DNA of 64,000 nucleotides from positions 26,247,673 to 26,311,672 of the forward strand of contig OX031070.1 in NCBI GenBank assembly GCA_943736015.1, given 5' to 3'. Source of the stretch: Tridacna crocea. Taxonomy: Eukaryota > Mollusca > Bivalvia > Cardiida > Cardiidae. Of this stretch, positions 32,530 to 43,394 are shown piece by piece. Position 1 is the stretch's first letter; every line of letters begins with the position of its first letter. Below the pieces are notes generated by a model. That model worked only from the letters and a program-made list of their open reading frames with translations. It was not told the origin of the DNA and made no database searches. Position numbers and translations under genes: made by a program.

Positions 32530-32885
32530 TCATTAAAACAGTGTTAGAGTATGTATTTATTAGGTATACCAGAGCACTTATTTATATTTTACACTTTTCA
32601 CATAATAGAACATGTTGAACCAAGTGCCATTGCAAGACTTTTTGTTGACAATGATATGGCTGAACAGTGGTTTGGTTCACCAAAAGAAAGATTGTGTTAC
32701 CTATTTTGAAATGCAATAGGTTAATCTTATAATAGCTAAAACGATGACAGATTGGTATATGACATAGCTGCAAGTTTTTCAAGATAATAGTTGCCATTAT
32801 GAAGTTGGATGTTTGCAGTCATTTGGCAAGCTGTTTCATCCTAAATCTTGTATTCCAGACATTGTTGATATACATTTGCATGTGA
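32530..32885. other. intergenic sequence, nothing recognised
   Basis: AT-rich, no element identified. Confidence 0.5.
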
Positions 32886-32888
32886 ACC

Positions 32889-33097
32889 ACCCTTTACCAC
32901 ATAATAAAGACTCTGGGGAATATTGCTTTGGAAAATGTGGTAAAAGGAGATGCTGGTAACCAACATTTTCTCCTTTTCCAACAATTTTTTTCTATCTATC
33001 CAAAGACAAAACCATCATTTTAGCCAGTTTGAATTTGTGGTCTGCAGATGTGTTCAGTTTTGGCAAGTCTAAATTTTTCTCATTTGTTAGAGAGTTA
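32889..33097 (+). mobile_element. TTAA-1 MITE, diverged
   Basis: CCCTTTACCACATAATAAAG start and GTTAGAGAGTTAA end; left core shortened. Confidence 0.7.
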
Positions 33098-33241
33098 ATT
33101 CTAATGTAGGACTATCAAACTCGAAGACTCCCTGACTGGAAGAATGGCACAATGCATAAGAATTACTTTCTAATGAAACTTTGATGCATAATTGACTTCA
33201 TAGATGTGAACACTAATATGTGTAGAGGGAAGAAAAAAACT

Positions 33242-33479
33242 TTAACTCTTTCCCAAATTACAAAATTTTAGACTGGTCGAAATTGAAAGCACTTGCAGTC
33301 GACAAAATAAACATAACTCAATTATTGAAATTCGTTTCAAGCAGGGTAAAAAACGTTGTGGGAAAAGGAGAAAATGCTGGTTACCAGCATTTTCTCCTTT
33401 TCCCACAGTGTTTTCAAAAGGCTAATATCTGAGGGTGAAAAAAAAGAAAAAAAACGGGGATTTTTTGGTAAAGGGTTAA
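33242..33479 (-). mobile_element. TTAA-1 MITE
   Basis: TTAA 33242-33245 and 33476-33479; short arm has an A-rich insertion (GAAAAAAAAGAAAAAAAACG). Confidence 0.9.
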
Positions 33480-33756
33480 GACAGTGGGATATTTGTGTTG
33501 CATCTTTGTAATAATATTTTTGATAATTTGTGTAAAAAGGGTATAACATCCCCAATGTATCATTTCAACCAACAAAACTACTGTTGCTTTATTCCTCCAG
33601 TTTGGATCAAGATCAATATGAATATTCAGGACAAGAACAAACTTGAAATTGCTGTTGTTTCAGTGTTAATTCTAGACTGGAAAACTTTTATTTGGGTTGC
33701 AAGGACGGTTGTTAGTGTTTATTTTAGTAGCCATTCATTACGTATGTGCCTTAGAA

Positions 33757-34150
33757 CATCACCTTCGCGAGCCAAGTTTACGATCCTTACGTGAATCTTA
33801 CCTTGGCTGATTGAGCCTGATTTCGAGATTCCTGTGATGTGCCCTTTATTGGATGCTGGTTATTACCCCCCTTCAAATTATATTTCTAAGAGCAAATGAA
33901 ATATCGTTTTACAAACTGCTTACTAATACACATGAAGTGATACGCAGATGTCCACGTGGGTTTTCCATGTTTACCTTCTATTCGAAAGGTAGCATCGTTG
34001 TGAAGATGAAATGCTACGAGCGATTTCATTCGTTGCAGCTAGAGCTTGCTGCATCCAATGAAAAAGCCTATCGAGTGAATGTAAAAATCAAGCTCGATCC
34101 GCCAAGGTTAGAGTAACGTAGTGAACTGTCAGCCTTGACTTGCGAAGATG
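33757..34150. mobile_element. family H inverted-repeat element
   Basis: Ends CATCACCTTCGCGAGCCAAG and CCTTGACTTGCGAAGATG; inner CTACGAGCGATTTCATTCGT segment. Nearly the same element lies at 58016. Confidence 0.8.
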
Positions 34151-34307
34151 TAGATCAGTTGTCCATACAAGTTTTTCGTCAATATAAAAGGAGTGATCAT
34201 AGTAATGAGAACACGTGTACTAATAATGAATATTTTTTTTCCTCTACAAAATGTTTCATTATATGTTTTATTTCAGATATACACTGTCATCCAGCCTACT
34301 AGACATC

Positions 34308-34533
34308 TTAACCCATTACCACACAATCCCTACTTTTGACGCCTCTGAGAAACAAGCCTTTTGAAAACACTGTAGGAAAAGGAGAAAATGCTGGTAAGCA
34401 GCATTTTCTCCTTTTCCCACACTGTTTTCTACCCTTCCCAGGACAAATTCAATTTTTCATTCACCTTTATTTTGTTGTCTGCAAATGCTTTCAGTTTGAA
34501 CCAGTCTAAAATTTTGTCTTGTGGTAAAGAGTT
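34308..34533 (+). mobile_element. TTAA-1 MITE
   Basis: TTAA 34308-34311; CACTGTAGG core variant; ends GTGGTAAAGAGTTA. Confidence 0.9.
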
Positions 34534-34534
34534 A

Positions 34535-34806
34535 TCTCCTGTAGAAGTTGTGTTGTGAGTTTGATCCATGGCTTGGCCAGTTTCTTTCTGAGGATTGATG
34601 ATAATCACTGCGATAGTATTCATTCCTCTCTGACCGCTGATCTTTCTTTCAAAGATGGTTATGTAGGAAAGCAGTCGATGTGTTGGAGAGAATATTTTGC
34701 CGAGTACTGGTAACAGAAACTCCAGGAAAGCATAGATAGGTGCATTGGCCACCCCGACATAACTAAAATAATGTTGAAAATGGCGTGAAACACCATACAA
34801 TCAATA
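34535..34806 (+). mobile_element. SINE
   Basis: TGAGTTTGATCCATGGC is a B-box-like position; ATTCATTCCTCTCTGACCGC and GTAGGAAAGCAGTCGATGTG in the body; tail AATGGCGTGAAACACC then AATCAATAAATCAATTG. Confidence 0.7.
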
Positions 34807-34898
34807 AATCAATTGATCAATCGCCACCCTGTATGGTAGAGAATGCAGAACTCTGTATTTACTAGTGGCTGTGAATTATTTCATTATTCATAAAGCAG

Positions 34899-35129
34899 TT
34901 TAACTCTTTACCAAAAGAAAAATTTATAGACTGGTCCAAATTGAAAGCATTTGCTGATGACAAAATGAATGTGACTAAAGAATTGAATTTTGTTTTTGGA
35001 AAGGTAGAAAACATTGTGGGAAAAGGAGAAAATGCTGGTTACCAGCATTTTCTCCTTTTCCTACAATGTTTTCAAAAGGCTGTCTTTCTCGGGCTTGTCA
35101 AAAGTCGGGATTGTGTGGTAAAGAGTTAA
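34899..35129 (-). mobile_element. TTAA-1 MITE
   Basis: TTAA 34899-34902 and 35126-35129. Confidence 0.92.
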
Positions 35130-35205
35130 TTCTTCACCAAATGACAAAATGTAGACTTCCAAATTCACACTCTACAGGACAAATTAACCTAAGCTCAAAC
35201 AATAT

Positions 35206-35718
35206 GAGCCATGCTCTGTTAAAAGGGGGCTTAATGTATCGCTGGGATGCATTATACTAAGCAAGCCATCGTATGGTCTGCAACACGAGAATAGGGGCAT
35301 TCGGACATATGCATAAAGTGTCATCTCGGATCAGGCTATGCTGTCAGTGCAGGGTAATCCGAAAGGACATTTTCTGTTTCTGTGTAATTTTCTGTTTTTT
35401 CGCAGGTATACTGAAGCACAAAATCTAATGTAGTTGTAAAGTGCCATCTCAGATTAGCCTTCGCGGACTGAGACGACCTTTTACGCAAATGTCCAAATGC
35501 CCTTTTTCGTGTGTTGCAAGCCATGTAATGTTGGATCTGTAATACCCACTTTTCTAGCAACTTGTTTAAACAGGGGGTAAATTGGTCCCTGAACATACAG
35601 AAAATTGACTGATAGTAAAATGTTTTGGCCCAGATCAGCCTACACAGACTGCGTAGGCTGACCTGGGTCGATACTTTTCGGAGATGTGTTAAACCCTTTT
35701 TTTTAAAGAGCATGGCTC
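35206..35718. mobile_element. family I inverted-repeat element, interrupted by family G
   Basis: Ends GAGCCATGCTCTGTTAAAAG and TTTAAAGAGCATGGCTC; inner hairpin CCCAGATCAGCCTACAC..GTAGGCTGACCTGGG. Family G sits at 35294-35516. Confidence 0.75.
35294..35516. mobile_element. family G inverted-repeat element, nested
   Basis: GGGGCATTCGGACATATGCA start; ..TTTACGCAAATGTCCAAATG CCCTTTTT end; inner GTGTCATCTCGGATCAGGCT and its partner. Confidence 0.75.
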
Positions 35719-35850
35719 TAATGTTTTTCTTTAAGACTGTAGAAAACATGGTTTGAAACGGAGATGAATTGCTGCTTACTTGCAGTTTTTGTCCTCTTCC
35801 CACTATGTTTTCAGATGCCTTCCTCTTTTGGAGTTTTGCTGAAGGGTTAA
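35690..35850 (+). mobile_element. TTAA-1 remnant
   Basis: Diverged core (GAGATGAATTGCTGCTTACT) ending GCTGAAGGGTTAA. Confidence 0.4.
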
Positions 35851-35966
35851 AAATCAATGATGTGACTTTCTGTAGAATGATTGAACAGTTTTGTACTATA
35901 GCACTGATGCTCAAAGTGTGATCATTGTTTTATGTTAGATAATAAATCATCGTCGCTGACGTGATT

Positions 35967-36224
35967 GAGACATGCTCTGGCAAAAGGTGGCTTTGTGTAT
36001 CTCCACGATCTATGATACCAGGCAAGTCACCACAATAATGGATACATGAAACCCATTTTATGTAACAACTCACTGAATCATGAGCTACAATGGTCCTTTG
36101 ACATACAGAAAATTTAACATATAGCAAAAAGTACAGACCCAGGTCAGCCTGCTCGAAATGCGCAGGCTGATCTGGGTCAGTGTATTTTGTAGATACATCG
36201 AACCTCCTTTTCATAGAGCATGTG
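35967..36224. mobile_element. family I inverted-repeat element
   Basis: GAGACATGCTCTGGCAAAAG start; hairpin CCCAGGTCAGCCTGC..GCAGGCTGATCTGGG at about 36130-36178. Confidence 0.7.
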
Positions 36225-36348
36225 TGATATGTGTAGTATTAATAATATTGCCTTGTACCTCAGCATAAGTCAATTATGCCTACTATTACGGCCATATATA
36301 TATGATTCTGTCTGTTAATGTTATTAGCATAACATTGTCAGAGCTCCA

Positions 36349-36518
36349 GATAAAAGTAGTGATTTTGAATTTAAAATTGAAAATGTTGATAATTCTGCGC
36401 TAAACCCTAGGTTATGGGCACTCATTAGAGACGATTCTAATGAGTACCCACAACATAGGGTTTGAAAGAGAAATAATGAATTTAGAATACCCATCACTCA
36501 CTCTTATCTGGAGCTCTG
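36349..36518. mobile_element. CAGAG palindromic (hAT-like) MITE
   Basis: CAGAGCTCCAGATAAAAGTA and ..CTTATCTGGAGCTCTG; loop shortened to GAGACGATTC. Confidence 0.85.
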
Positions 36519-36794
36519 ATAGTGCTGAGTAATTAGAATATGTTGGTGGTATGTTTGAAAGGTTTCTGTTTTGTCTCATAATGCACATTTTTATGTCTTT
36601 GTTTACTTTTGTTGATGCACCTACACTGAGTGAACTAATATAGAAACTGTATACGGGGGCATTTGACTTTGAATACAGGCTTACTTGCCATTGCAGATAA
36701 TGGTTGGGACTTCGAGTGGTATTATGTGATCATTTTGGAATTGCATTCCAAATAGGAAGATTTTTTCGAAAACATCTCGATTTCTGATTGGCAT

Positions 36795-37019
36795 TTAAAC
36801 CTTCCCAAACAACAAATTTTGGACCTTTCCAAACCAAAAGAGTTTGTGGACGACAATTTCAGATTTGGACAAAATGGCAAAAAGTTCTTAAAAAGGGTAG
36901 AAAACACCGTGGGAAAAGGAGAAATTGCTCGTTACGAGCAATTTCTCCTTTTCCCACAGTGTTTTCTAAAGACTTACACTGCAGACACATAAAAACCAGG
37001 GTTTGTTTGGGAAACAGCT
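36795..37019 (-). mobile_element. TTAA-1 MITE, GAAATTGCTC core subfamily
   Basis: TTAA 36795-36798, ends CCTTCCCAAACAACAAA and GTTTGGGAAACAGCTAA; core GAGAAATTGCTCGTTACGAG. Confidence 0.88.
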
Positions 37020-37029
37020 AACCATATCG

Positions 37030-37251
37030 TTTAACTCTTTAGTTGACAACAAGAAAAAATATTTCTCCAAGTGAAAATGTCCAAATACAAAGCATTTGCA
37101 GATGACAATTATTACAAGGTGCCTAAATGGAGCAACTTTTCTTTTATAGTTTGGGAAACATTGCACTACTAGCATTTTTCCTTTTCCCAATTTTTGCAAA
37201 AGGCTTTCTTTGAAGGGTCGTTATAAGTCAGCATTGTATGGTAAAGGGTTA
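37030..37251 (-). mobile_element. TTAA-1 MITE, decayed core
   Basis: TTAA near both ends; left core mostly lost (ACATTGCACTACTAGCATTT). Confidence 0.65.
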
Positions 37252-37311
37252 AAATAGATGGAAAAATACCTTGCTCAAAAGACTGAAAGCTTCACCAAAC
37301 AGTCCTGCATT

Positions 37312-37539
37312 TAACTCTTTACAGCGCAACAAAATCTTAGACTTGACTAAATTGAAAGCAGTTGCAGACGACAAATTTAAGATAGCGAAAATGGCATAAT
37401 TTTTCCTTGATAGAGCAGAAAACATTGTGGGAAAAGGAGAAAATGCTGGTTACCAGCATTTTCTCCTTTTCTTACAATGTTGTCAAAAGGTTTCTTTCTC
37501 AGGGTCGTTAAAAGTCAGGATTGTGTGGGAAAGAGTTAA
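37312..37539 (-). mobile_element. TTAA-1 MITE
   Basis: TTAA 37312-37315 and 37536-37539. A decayed core follows at 37545-37640. Confidence 0.88.
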
Positions 37540-37719
37540 ACAACCCTTAAAAAGAAGGTTTCGGAAAAGATTGTGGTTAAAAGGTGAAAATACTGGTTAC
37601 CAGCATATTCTCTACTATTACAGCGATATTTTCTAATGTTTCATCTGGACTCCGTTGGTTAGGTTTGACATGTTGAAATTTATGTTAACTGGACAATCAT
37701 GTTGAAATTTACTTTTTCC

Positions 37720-37948
37720 TTAACCCATTACCACACAATTCCTATTTTTGACGCCCCTGAGAAGGAAGCCTTTTGAAAACACTGTAGGAAAAGGAGAAAA
37801 TGCTGGTAACCAGCATTTTCTCCTTTTCCCACAGTGTTTTCTACCCTTCCCAGAACAAATTTCAATTTTTCAGTCACCTTTATTTTGTTGTCTGCAAATG
37901 CTTTCAACTTGGACCAGTCTAAAATTTTTTCATGTGGTAAAGAGTAAG
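37720..37948 (+). mobile_element. TTAA-1 MITE
   Basis: TTAA 37720-37723; right end AAAGAGTAA (one base lost). Confidence 0.9.
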
Positions 37949-38171
37949 GGAGTACTAGATATGCTGAAATTTTAATTTGATCAAATTGACATGTTTCAGC
38001 AGCTGGAAGATATCATTTTTCCCTAACAACATACATAACAAATGGAAATCAACCCTGTTCAATAGGGCTGTTATGACTGACATTAACCATTCTGACCAAA
38101 TAAGCATTTTTTTTAAAAGAATTAGGGTACTTTAAAACTTACATGGGTTGAAACCCAAGGCTGTTTTTGTA

Positions 38172-38398
38172 TAATCCTTTATCAAACCATGCTGTGTTTT
38201 CATGATTCTTGAGTTAACAGGCTTTTGAAAATATTGCGGGAAAAGGAGAAAATGCTGGTAACCAGCATTTTCTCCTTTTCCCACAATATTTTCTACCATG
38301 TCATAGACTGTCTATCATTATGGTTGCATAAAATTTATTTTCTGCAAATACTTTTAATTCGGAAAAGTCTAGATTTTAATTGTTGGATAAAGGATTAT
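38172..38398 (+). mobile_element. TTAA-1 MITE
   Basis: AATCCTTTATCAAACCATGC start, ATATTGCGGG core variant, end TTGGATAAAGGATTA. Confidence 0.8.
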
Positions 38399-38399
38399 G

Positions 38400-38634
38400 T
38401 GTTTACTGATCGAAAAAAAAGTTTGGACTGGACCAAACTGAAAGCATTTGCAGTTTGCAGACAACATATGAAGTGTAGCTTTAGTGGTTACTTACGTATT
38501 CTATATGGTGGATAACATTGGGGGAAAAGGAGAAAATGCTGGTTACCAGCATTTTCTCCTTTTCCCACAATGCTTTCTAAACCCTTCTCTTTGAAGGTCG
38601 CTAATAGTGTGGATTATGTGGTAAAGAGCTGAAT
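38400..38634 (-). mobile_element. TTAA-1 MITE
   Basis: Abuts the previous copy; GTTTACTGATCGAAAAAAAAG start, perfect core, end GGTAAAGAGCTGAA. Confidence 0.8.
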
Positions 38635-38780
38635 TAATATTTATTATACGGCTGTTAATTCTCTGAGAATTTGCTGTCTGAAAAGTGTGACTTTTTCTGA
38701 TTGCCCGGTGACTTATGTAGACATTGAATTTATTGTACAGATGATTCATATTTTGTCTTGTTGTTGATGTAGAAAGTTCT

Positions 38781-39008
38781 TTAACCCTTTCCCAAACAAT
38801 CCCTGGTTTTTACGGGTCTGGAATAGTAGCCTTTTGAAAACATTGTGGGAAAAGGAGAAAATGCTGGTAACCACCATTTTCTCATTTTCCCACAATGTTT
38901 TTTACCCTATCATAGACTGAAATCATCTTTTCAGCAAGAGTTGAATTGTTGTCTGCAAATGCTTTCAATTTGGTCTAGTCCAAATGTTTGTCGTTTGGGA
39001 AAGGGTTA
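38781..39008 (+). mobile_element. TTAA-1 MITE, TTTCCC-end subfamily
   Basis: TTAA 38781-38784 and 39005-39008; ends CCCTTTCCCAAACAATC and TCGTTTGGGAAAGGG. Confidence 0.92.
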
Positions 39009-39199
39009 AATTTCAGTCGTAAGGAATGGCAAAAAAAAAATCCATAGGGTAACAACATATTGTATGCATAAGTAATCAAGATTCATATTTGTAGTAAATG
39101 TTGTTTATTCATAGTAATTGTACATATATATACATGTATATATTTACCATATATAACTGTACGGTCTTATTAGTGATCCCATTATGATAAACTTCTTAC

Positions 39200-39622
39200 T
39201 TAACCCACTGCCACACAACAAAATTTTAGACTGGTTCAAATTGAAAGCATTTGCAGACTACAAAAATAAAGGTGACTGAAAAAATGAAGTTTGAGGTGTA
39301 ACTTAATTATAAAATGTACACAAGCTTTCGGCAGTACAACAGCCTTCTTCAAGTGTGATCCTGTGATAAAATGCCTGCAGTCAATCACAGGATCACACTT
39401 GAAGAAGGCAGTTGTACCTCCGAAAGCTTGTGTACATTTTATGATTAAAAGTTACATTTGTCAAGAAGAGGATATATCATGGTTAATTCTGGGACAGGTA
39501 GAAAACACAGTGGGAAAAGGAGAAAATGCTGGTTACCAGCATTTTCTCCTTTTCCTACAGTGTTTTCTAAAGGCTTCTTTCTCCGGGGCGTCAAAAGTAG
39601 GGATTGTGTGGTAATGGGTTAA
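39200..39622 (-). mobile_element. TTAA-1 MITE with a nested palindrome
   Basis: TTAA 39200-39203 and 39619-39622. The long arm is interrupted at about 39295-39460 by an unrelated inverted repeat. Confidence 0.88.
39298..39456. repeat. foldback insert inside a TTAA-1 copy
   Basis: Two arms of about 72 bp, TGTAACTT..ATGTACACAAGCTTTCGG..CACACTTGAAGAAGG type, face each other across CTGCAGTCA. Confidence 0.85.
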
Positions 39623-39847
39623 CTCTTCACCACACAATTCCGACTTTTAATGACCCTGAGAAGGAAAGCCTTTGAAAACATGGTGAGAAAAGGAGAAAAT
39701 GCTGGTGACCAGCGTTTTCTCCTTTTCCCACAATGTTTTCTACCTTTTCCAATTCAAAATTCAGTTTTTGATTCACATTTATTTTGTCGTCTGCAAATGC
39801 TTTCAATTTGGGCTAGTCCAAAATTTTGTCGTTTGGTAAAGAGTTAA
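39619..39847 (+). mobile_element. TTAA-1 MITE
   Basis: Shares TTAA 39619-39622 with the previous copy; right TTAA 39844-39847; centre GGTGACC. Confidence 0.92.
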
Positions 39848-39849
39848 TG

Positions 39850-40058
39850 TGAAAGCCATTGACTTGTCCATATCCAAAGCATTTGCAGTGGATAAATAAA
39901 TTTTTTAATCAGTCGCAGGATTTCTCTTTGAAAGGGTTCAAAAATGTGCTGTAAAAGCAGAAAATGCTGGTTACCGGCATTTTCAGCTTTTGGAATGATA
40001 TTTTTGATATCTGTCTGCTTCAGGTTGTTAAAATTCATGACTGTGTGATTAAATGTTA
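39850..40058 (-). mobile_element. TTAA-1 MITE, decayed
   Basis: GACTTGTCCATATCCAAAGC long arm, core GCAGAAAATGCTGGTTACCG, no clean ends. Confidence 0.6.
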
Positions 40059-40059
40059 A

Positions 40060-40460
40060 ATTATACTGCCTGTAGTTTATAACCCAGGCCTATTTTCTCT
40101 AGTAGCAATAAAATTTGAAATGCAATATGTGAGACACATCACTTGATTGGCTGTGATGGTGTTACCTCGGCCAATGAGATTGCCTGTCTTTGGAAAATAA
40201 TTATTTATAATGGCTACTTAGTCTGGTCATCTGTAGTTTGTTAATGATTATTATAGTGCTAACAAAAGTGAAGAAATGTACCCATAGTTAATGGGAAGTT
40301 GTTATTTGTATGTAAAAAAAAAAAAAATTGTAACTTGCATATGCAAGGATAGGGGTCTCAGTGGTAAAAGCACAAGTTTTAGAATTGGTAAATTTTGGGT
40401 TTAATCCACACTTTAGACAGTAGGACCATTTTCCACTCACACACAAATAAAAACTTGTGT
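40060..40460. other. intergenic sequence, nothing recognised
   Basis: Includes an ACTTGATTGGCTGTG..CGGCCAATGAGATTG pair (40143-40180) with CCAAT motifs, otherwise unremarkable. Confidence 0.5.
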
Positions 40461-40461
40461 C

Positions 40462-40690
40462 TTAACTCTTTACCACACGAGAAAATTTTAGACTGGTCCA
40501 TATTGAAAGCATTTGCAGACGACAAAATAAAGGTGACTGAAAAATTGAAATTTGTTCAGGGAAGGGTAGAAAACACTGTGGGAAAAGGAGAAAATGCTGG
40601 TTACCAGCATTTTCTCCTTTTCCTACAGTGTTTTCAAAAGGCTTCTTTGTCAGGGGCGTCAAAAGTAGGGATTGTGTGGTAATGGGTTAA
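40462..40690 (-). mobile_element. TTAA-1 MITE
   Basis: TTAA 40462-40465 and 40687-40690. Confidence 0.92.
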
Positions 40691-40916
40691 CCCTTTTCCA
40701 AATCACAAAATTTTATACTGGTCCAAATTGAAAGCATTTTCAGACGACAAAATAAACCTAACTCAAAAAATTAAATTTGTTTCTAGCAGGGTCGAAAACT
40801 GGAAAATGAGAAATTTGTTTCTAGTGGGGTAGAAAACTTTGTAGGAAAAGGAGAAAATGCTGGTTACCAGCATTTTCTCCTTTTTGCTCAATGTTTTCAA
40901 AAGGCTTCTATCCCAG
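40687..40916 (-). mobile_element. TTAA-1 MITE, right end truncated
   Basis: Shares the TTAA at 40687-40690 with the previous copy. TTTCTAGYRGGGTMGAAAAC is duplicated around 40780-40830; stops within the short arm. Confidence 0.82.
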
Positions 40917-40919
40917 GTC

Positions 40920-41560
40920 AATGCATCTCAAATAACAAACTTGATCTCTTTCCCATCAAGTTCCTCATTGGAGACATATTTCAGTAACAGGATAAGTAAG
41001 GTTCCCGATTTCTGAGTTTACACAGCGGTCTAGACTCAACCTAGTAGAGTGATGGATTTAACCATTTACCACACAGTTTGAAGTTTTAAAGACCCCAAAA
41101 TAAAGACCTTTCAGTCAAAGACTTTAAGACTTTCAATCAAATTTAAACAAATGAAAGATACCCAGAGTTAAATAATAGTTACGGCAAATGGGTCAGATTG
41201 GCATATCTATGCCCAGTTTCAGGAAAGAAAACTTAGGTTTCTTATTTTACTAAACTCTACTTCTGATCCAAGGTTCTGGCTAAATTGGAGTTTGTTATTT
41301 CAGACACAATTTAGTAGCGTAAACAGATTATGGTAACATTCTGAAATCCTGAGGTGACACCACTTCTCAGACTTGGCGAAGCAAACTAAATTGACTTAAT
41401 TAACGGCTGTAAGTTCATTATTTTGCTCAGTTCAGTCTGAAACCTCAAACGTTGTGTCAATAATGCAGGACTTGAATATATACCAAAAGTTTGTTGATGT
41501 TAATGAAATGCATCTGAAATAATAGTTTCAGCTGAAGTCAGAAAATAAGTCTGTTGGCGG
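40920..41560. other. intergenic sequence, nothing recognised
   Basis: No supported gene. A short TTAA-1 short-arm remnant may be at 41059-41115. Confidence 0.5.
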
Positions 41561-41567
41561 GTTTGAA

Positions 41568-41780
41568 TTAACCCTTTTGGTGCCATAGGTGAAAACATTG
41601 ACTCTTGTGGACGGCATTGATCAAGATCAGACTGCACAGAATGTGCAGTCTGATCTTTGATCTATGCAGTCCACTTGTGTAGTCAAGCCTGTGCAATCAA
41701 ATGCTTTATATGTTTTAATGAAATGTATTTAGAGCCGTCAAAAGAGGTTGATTCTATTCATTTGGCACTGAAGGAGGTAA
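41568..41780. mobile_element. TTAA-3 MITE
   Basis: TTAACCCTTTTGGTGCCATA start and TTTGGCACTGAAGGAGGTAA end; hairpin GATCAAGATCAGACTGCACA and TGTGCAGTCTGATCTTTGATC at 41620-41663. Confidence 0.8.
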
Positions 41781-41880
41781 ACAAGAGAGCTGAGACTTAA
41801 GCTTTCCTGTGAAAGCAGGCCCTACAGTACCTTATTTACCTAATACTCTTCTAAGTTGTTTTCTCAGTCTCCATTTAGAC

Positions 41881-42106
41881 TTAACTCTACCAAGCGACAA
41901 AATTTTGGACTGTTCCAAATTGAAAGCCTTTGCAGACGACAAAAAAAATGCGACTTAAATATTGAAATTTATTTTGAGAAGGGTAGAAAACACTGTGGGA
42001 AAAGGAGAAAATGCCGGTTACCTGCATTTTCTCCTTTTCCTACGGTGTTTTCAAATGGCTTCTTTCTAAGGGTTGTTAAAAGTCGGAATTGTGTAGTAAA
42101 GAGTTA
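41881..42106 (-). mobile_element. TTAA-1 MITE
   Basis: TTAA 41881-41884 and 42103-42106; core has GCCGGTTACCTGC. Confidence 0.9.
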
Positions 42107-42181
42107 AAAAGTATTTCAGTTTTTGATCAGCTAAACCATTTTTTTTTTGCAAAATTTGTATAACCTATCAGAAATTGTTTT

Positions 42182-42410
42182 TACCCTTTCCCAAATGACA
42201 GAATTTTGGACTAGACCAAATTGAAAGCATTTGTAGACATCAAATTAAAAGATAATACAAATGGCAATTTTTGTCTATGAAAGGGTAGAAAACACTGTGG
42301 GAAAAGAAGAAAATGCTGGTTACCAGCATTTTCTCCTTTTCCTACAGTGTTTTCAAAAGCCTTCTTTTACCAACATCGTAAAAATTAGGGATTGTTTGGA
42401 AAAGGGTTAA
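42182..42410 (-). mobile_element. TTAA-1 MITE, TTTCCC-end subfamily
   Basis: ACCCTTTCCCAAATGACAGA start and GGAAAAGGGTTAA end (42407-42410). Confidence 0.87.
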
Positions 42411-42439
42411 TTTCACGTATGGAACATTCTCAAGAATGT

Positions 42440-42482
42440 TATAAGGTGAGCAATTATAGGGCTGTATCAGCCCTCTTGTTTT
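42440..42482 (+). mobile_element. pearl/Helentron-like 3' end fragment
   Basis: AGGTGAGCAATTATAGGGCTG and CAGCCCTCTTGTTTTC match the terminal hairpin and end of the larger elements. Confidence 0.5.
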
Positions 42483-42749
42483 CTTTCTCATTTCACTGGC
42501 ACAAATCACACTGTCTTACATAGTGACATTTCTTTTTTTCGCATAACAAATTTAATCTGTAATGCTTTCAAAGCTGCTGATTTGTCCATTACATTGCAGT
42601 GGCAGTACTTGAAAACTGGTAACTATAATGTAATAATAAACAAAAAGCTCTCAGTGTTTTGTTGTGAACTTTTTTCCAGAAACTTTTCTATCAGTTTATG
42701 CTACATGATAGACTTTCCCTACCCACCCCCCTTTTTGCGATGTAAATAT

Positions 42750-42976
42750 TAATTCTTTACCAAACGACAAAATTTTATACTTGTCCAAATTGAAAACATT
42801 TGCAGACGACAAATCAATAGTGGATCAAATGGTGGAATTTGTCCTTAATTGAGTAAGAAATATTGTTGGAAAAGGAGAAAATGCTGGTTACTAGTACTTT
42901 CTTTTTTTCCAACATTGTTGTCAAGAGGCTTCTTTCTCGGGGTCGTTAAAACCAGGGCTTGTTTGGCAAAGCATTA
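42750..42976 (-). mobile_element. TTAA-1 MITE
   Basis: TTAATTCTTTACCAAACGAC start; end TTGGCAAAGCATTAA. Confidence 0.82.
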
Positions 42977-43022
42977 ACTTGGCTGGAGGAAAATCAGCAA
43001 AGGAAAGAAAAAAAAAAAAAAA

Positions 43023-43234
43023 TTAAACCTTTCCCAAACGACAGAATTTTCGACTGGTCCAAAGTAAAAGCACTTGCAGACGACAAAATAAACCTAACTC
43101 AAAAATTGAAATTTGTTTCTAACAGGGTAGAAAACATTGTAAGAAAAGGAGAAAATGCTGGTTTTCCCACAATGTTTTCAAAAGGCTTTTATCTAAGGGT
43201 TGTAAAAACCAGGGATTGTTTGATAATGGGTTAA
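43023..43234 (-). mobile_element. TTAA-1 MITE lacking right half of hairpin
   Basis: TTAA 43023-43026 and 43231-43234; after AATGCTGG the sequence jumps to TTTTCCCACAATG. Confidence 0.85.
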
Positions 43235-43394
43235 TGATAAATTGGGCTTCATAATGACTGAATATCTGGTTAAGCACCTGATTTTGTAACAACGACTTTC
43301 TAAAACAATTTCCTTGAAACCTCTAACTAGTACATCATGGCATATGAAACCTTTAATAACGTTAAGTAAAAAAAATACTCGTGACAGAGAACTT

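Noticed and set aside
33853-34116. 87-codon open frame, + strand, similar to one at 58067
   Set aside because: Both lie inside family H inverted-repeat elements; the similarity is that of the repeat, and the second copy is frameshifted.
35336-35914. 192-codon open frame, - strand
   Set aside because: Covers parts of nested family G and I elements and a TTAA-1 remnant; sequence reads as repeat translation (e.g. ENIVGRG from the hairpin core).
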